64,000 bases of DNA from Peribacillus sp. ACCC06369. Its GTDB lineage: Bacteria; Bacillota; Bacilli; Bacillales; DSM-1321. The stretch spans positions 3,038,001 through 3,102,000 of the forward strand of contig NZ_JAUCEN010000002.1 in the NCBI RefSeq assembly GCF_030348945.1, read 5' to 3'. This document shows, in pieces, positions 62,157-64,000 of this stretch. The position numbers and the translations under genes were made by a program. Each line of letters begins with the position of its first letter. The stretch's first letter is position 1. The notes beneath the pieces were generated by a model. The model did no database searches. It was not told where the DNA came from and was given only the letters and a program-made list of their open reading frames with translations.

Positions 62157-62745
62157 AATAATTCTGTAAAATTTTTATATGCTTAATAATTTCTTCAAAG
62201 GGAATATCCTGCAGACCTGTATAATCCATAATGATCTTTCCTTCTTGATCAATTAGAAAAAAGCTGGTCCCATGAATCACTTGATCTTCTCTTTCTGGTT
62301 TTTTGACGATTGTTTTAAAGTTATCCAATGCAAACTGCTCGATTTCTTCCTGACCATAACCGGTCAGAAAATGCCAATTTCCGTAATCCACATTAAATTG
62401 GTCACCAAACTTTTTTAAAACATCAGGTTTGTCAATTTCCGGGTCCACAGAAAAGGAAACGAACTCTACATCCGATATACCCTCAGCCTTCAGTTGCTGC
62501 TGCAATTTCGTCATATTGGAAGTCATGGGCAGACAGACCGTCTCGCAGCTTGTGAAAATAAAATCCGCTACCCAAACCTTACCTTTAAGATCGCTTTTTG
62601 AGAAAGGCTTTCCCTCCTGATCAATGTAACTAAAATCTTCAAGGTCCCAATTCTTGGCATCAGGTACACCATTGGAACCGCATGCTGTCAACAGCAATAA
62701 AATTGATGCCCCCATAGCTGCCATAAGCAAATGCAGCTTTCTCAT
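62155..62745 (-). CDS. ypmQ: SCO1/SenC family lipoprotein (copper chaperone)
   Basis: 196 residues. Lipobox LLTAC (Cys22), then a thioredoxin-like domain with the copper-binding Cys67 and Cys71 in TSCETVCLPM and the distal histidine in QVIHGTSFFLID. SCO proteins deliver copper to the CuA site of cytochrome c oxidase outside the membrane. Position beside ypmR/ypmS matches B. subtilis ypmQ. Confidence 0.92.
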   Translation of the reverse strand: MRKLHLLMAAMGASILLLLTACGSNGVPDAKNWDLEDFSYIDQEGKPFSKSDLKGKVWVADFIFTSCETVCLPMTSNMTKLQQQLKAEGISDVEFVSFSVDPEIDKPDVLKKFGDQFNVDYGNWHFLTGYGQEEIEQFALDNFKTIVKKPEREDQVIHGTSFFLIDQEGKIIMDYTGLQDIPFEEIIKHIKILQNY

Positions 62746-62896
62746 CCCTACCCCGTCCTTTATGTATAAAATATTCTGTTACTTCATTTATTCTAACAGA
62801 CCAATTGGTATGAGAACAGCAACACTTTCTACGAATTAAAGACAATTGTAAAAATGACAGACCTCTGCGGCTGCAATTTCATACACTTTATACATA

Positions 62897-63742
62897 TCAA
62901 TCCCAATAATACATGATTGCCATGGCGCCTTCGCCTGTATGGGTACTGACAACGGCAGTGGTTGCATCTATCTTTATATCTTGATACCCTGTTAATTCTG
63001 CAATGGCCTGGCGGACTTTATCCGCAATTTCAAGTCCATTTGCATGTACAAAACCAATGCCTCTAATTTTTTTGCCTTGTGTATCTTCTTTGAATTTCTT
63101 GATGATGAACTTCACGACCTGTGACTGGCTCCTAGCTTTGGATACAGGATTCAGTACACCATCGTCCAAAAGTGCAATCGGCTTTATGTGCAGCAGTGAA
63201 CCGATAAATGCAGAAACTTTCCCAATCCTTCCACCTTTAACGAGGTTATCAAGTGTTTCAATGACAATGATTAAACTTGACTGCTTTTTAATATGTTCCA
63301 GTCGTTCGATTATCTCTGATACGGATTTCCCTTCCTTTGCCATCTTCGCTGCCTCGATCACCTGGAATGACATCGCTTTCGAAATGAATTTCGAGTCAAG
63401 AACGGTTACTTTCGCTTCAGACATACTGGCTGCGCTTTCCGCTGAGCGTACAGTACCGCTCATGCCACCTGTCATATGAATCGAAATAATCTCACTGCCG
63501 TCTTTTCCGAGTTCATTATATACCTCAACAAAGGTACCTGCGGCTGGTTGTGAGCTTTTTGGAAGTTCTTTTGACTGGTTCATCCTTTTCAAGAATTCTT
63601 CTTGTTCGATTTCAACCTTATCCAAAAAAGTCTCTCCATCTATAAAGATAGATAAAGGAACCATTGTAATGTCATAATATTCCAGTTCTTCCGGTGTCAT
63701 ATCTACTGTAGAATCTGTTACTATCTTTACTTTTTTCATCAT
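62897..63742 (-). CDS. DegV family fatty-acid-binding protein
   Basis: 281 residues. Fatty acid-binding protein that feeds acyl chains to the FakA kinase. Motifs KIVTDSTVDMTPEEL, SSQPAAGTFVEVYNEL, ISIHMTGGMSGTVRSA (acyl-phosphate/ligand Ser region), and VVSTHTGEGAMAIMYYWD at the end. The promoter TTGAAT-N16-TATAAT lies about 30-60 bases upstream. Gene stands alone. Confidence 0.93.
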   Translation of the reverse strand: MMKKVKIVTDSTVDMTPEELEYYDITMVPLSIFIDGETFLDKVEIEQEEFLKRMNQSKELPKSSQPAAGTFVEVYNELGKDGSEIISIHMTGGMSGTVRSAESAASMSEAKVTVLDSKFISKAMSFQVIEAAKMAKEGKSVSEIIERLEHIKKQSSLIIVIETLDNLVKGGRIGKVSAFIGSLLHIKPIALLDDGVLNPVSKARSQSQVVKFIIKKFKEDTQGKKIRGIGFVHANGLEIADKVRQAIAELTGYQDIKIDATTAVVSTHTGEGAMAIMYYWD

Positions 63743-63772
63743 TACACATCCCTAAATTAACATATCTATTGT

Positions 63773-63800
63773 ATTATACCTATTCAAGGTACGCATTCAA
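63773..63800 (-). promoter_or_regulatory. Sigma-A promoter of degV
   Basis: On the minus strand TTGAAT (63795-63800), a 16-base spacer and TATAAT (63773-63778). Confidence 0.75.
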
Positions 63801-63854
63801 ACCAAAGGTATCTTTTTTCAAGTGAAAGGATACTCATCTTTCGAAATGATTGCA

Positions 63855-63975
63855 CAAAAAAAAGACCGTCCCATGAGCTAACCTGAACACATGCCGTTTT
63901 ATTTCGGAATCGCACGGCATTCGTGGCATCTCTTTTATCGGAGATGTTAGCTATGGAACAGTCCGCATTAAGCAT
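63855..63975 (-). ncRNA. Three-way-junction RNA with terminator upstream of degV
   Basis: On the minus strand P1 is formed by 63946-63963 with 63864-63882 (about 16 of 18 positions pair, counting G-U). It encloses P2 (GAGATG/CATCTC in DNA terms, 63927-63946) and P3 (ATGCCGT/ACGGCAT, 63891-63920). The 3' strand of P1 runs straight into T8, so P1 doubles as a terminator stem. The 5' start may lie near or beyond the right edge. It lies before the degV promoter and matches no class I can name. A 69-codon frame through it is rejected. Confidence 0.45.
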
Positions 63976-64000
63976 TATTGAGTAAGCTTCCAAAAAAAAT

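Noticed and set aside
63784-63993. 69-codon minus frame at the right edge
   Set aside because: Runs through the structured RNA, terminator and degV promoter.
1-64000. CRISPR arrays, insertion sequences, prophage or rRNA genes
   Set aside because: None of the sequence patterns or gene families for these was found in the window.

Overview
This 64 kb window is a chromosomal stretch of a low-GC Gram-positive, endospore-forming member of the Bacillaceae. The evidence is the gene content (Ku/LigD of the sporulation NHEJ type, YjcZ and Hsp20-like spore proteins, the kamA-yodPQRST set, ypmQRS, yozD/yodN/yozE/yokU, the mtn locus), strong AGGAGG-type ribosome binding sites, frequent TTG/GTG starts and three S-box riboswitches. 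A Peribacillus/Bacillus simplex-like organism is a reasonable guess from memory of gene order, but it is inference. I see no prophage, insertion sequence, CRISPR array, rRNA or functional tRNA gene.

Layout. 1-0.6 kb: 5' part of a polysaccharide deacetylase running off the left edge. 0.7-6.2 kb: S-box-controlled yitJ-metH methionine operon. 6.3-18.4 kb: MOSC protein, a candidate small RNA, divergent ku/ligD, dapF, a purine permease, carbonic anhydrase, a tubby-like membrane protein, uppP, an unusual structured leader in front of a GNAT gene, and a CidA/LrgA-LrgB pair. 18.4-25.3 kb: DUF2639 protein, a stand-alone MurG, MscS channel, MATE exporter, an atypical SDR, an Hsp20-like spore protein and a CAP-domain secreted protein. 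25.3-28.9 kb: four-gene operon of two lipoproteins around a two-component system. 29-30.8 kb: small proteins and a CobW-type GTPase. 30.9-39 kb: complete methionine salvage locus (mtnW-X-B-D, mtnE, mtnK-A) with two S-boxes and a wrecked mtnU. 39-46 kb: LCP protein, CtpA protease, deoD, yozD, yodN, a sensor kinase, yozE. 46.6-54.9 kb: beta-lysine locus (yokU, kamA, sigma-54 activator kamR, ablB/yodP, yodQ, R, S, T). 55-64 kb: LD-carboxypeptidase, YjcZ, SGNH hydrolase, msrA-msrB, DUF4397 protein, ypmQ/R/S, degV and a structured RNA at the right edge.

How the genes work together. Sulfur/methyl metabolism dominates: YitJ and MetH make methionine, and the mtn enzymes recycle methylthioribose from polyamine and SAM metabolism. 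Both arms carry SAM-sensing leaders. The kam locus converts lysine to beta-lysine and onward; it has a textbook -24/-12 promoter before kamA next to its own sigma-54 activator, and a sigma-E-like promoter before yodT. MsrA/MsrB repair oxidised methionine.

Most interesting observations: (1) the leader before the GNAT gene at 16587, where a tRNA-like T-arm domain and a cascade of mutually exclusive helices end on the Shine-Dalgarno sequence, which looks like an undescribed translational switch; (2) mtnU, inactivated by a nonsense codon, a roughly 210 bp internal inversion and small deletions; (3) a three-way-junction RNA with a terminator at the right edge; (4) a candidate small RNA near 7.15-7.24 kb.
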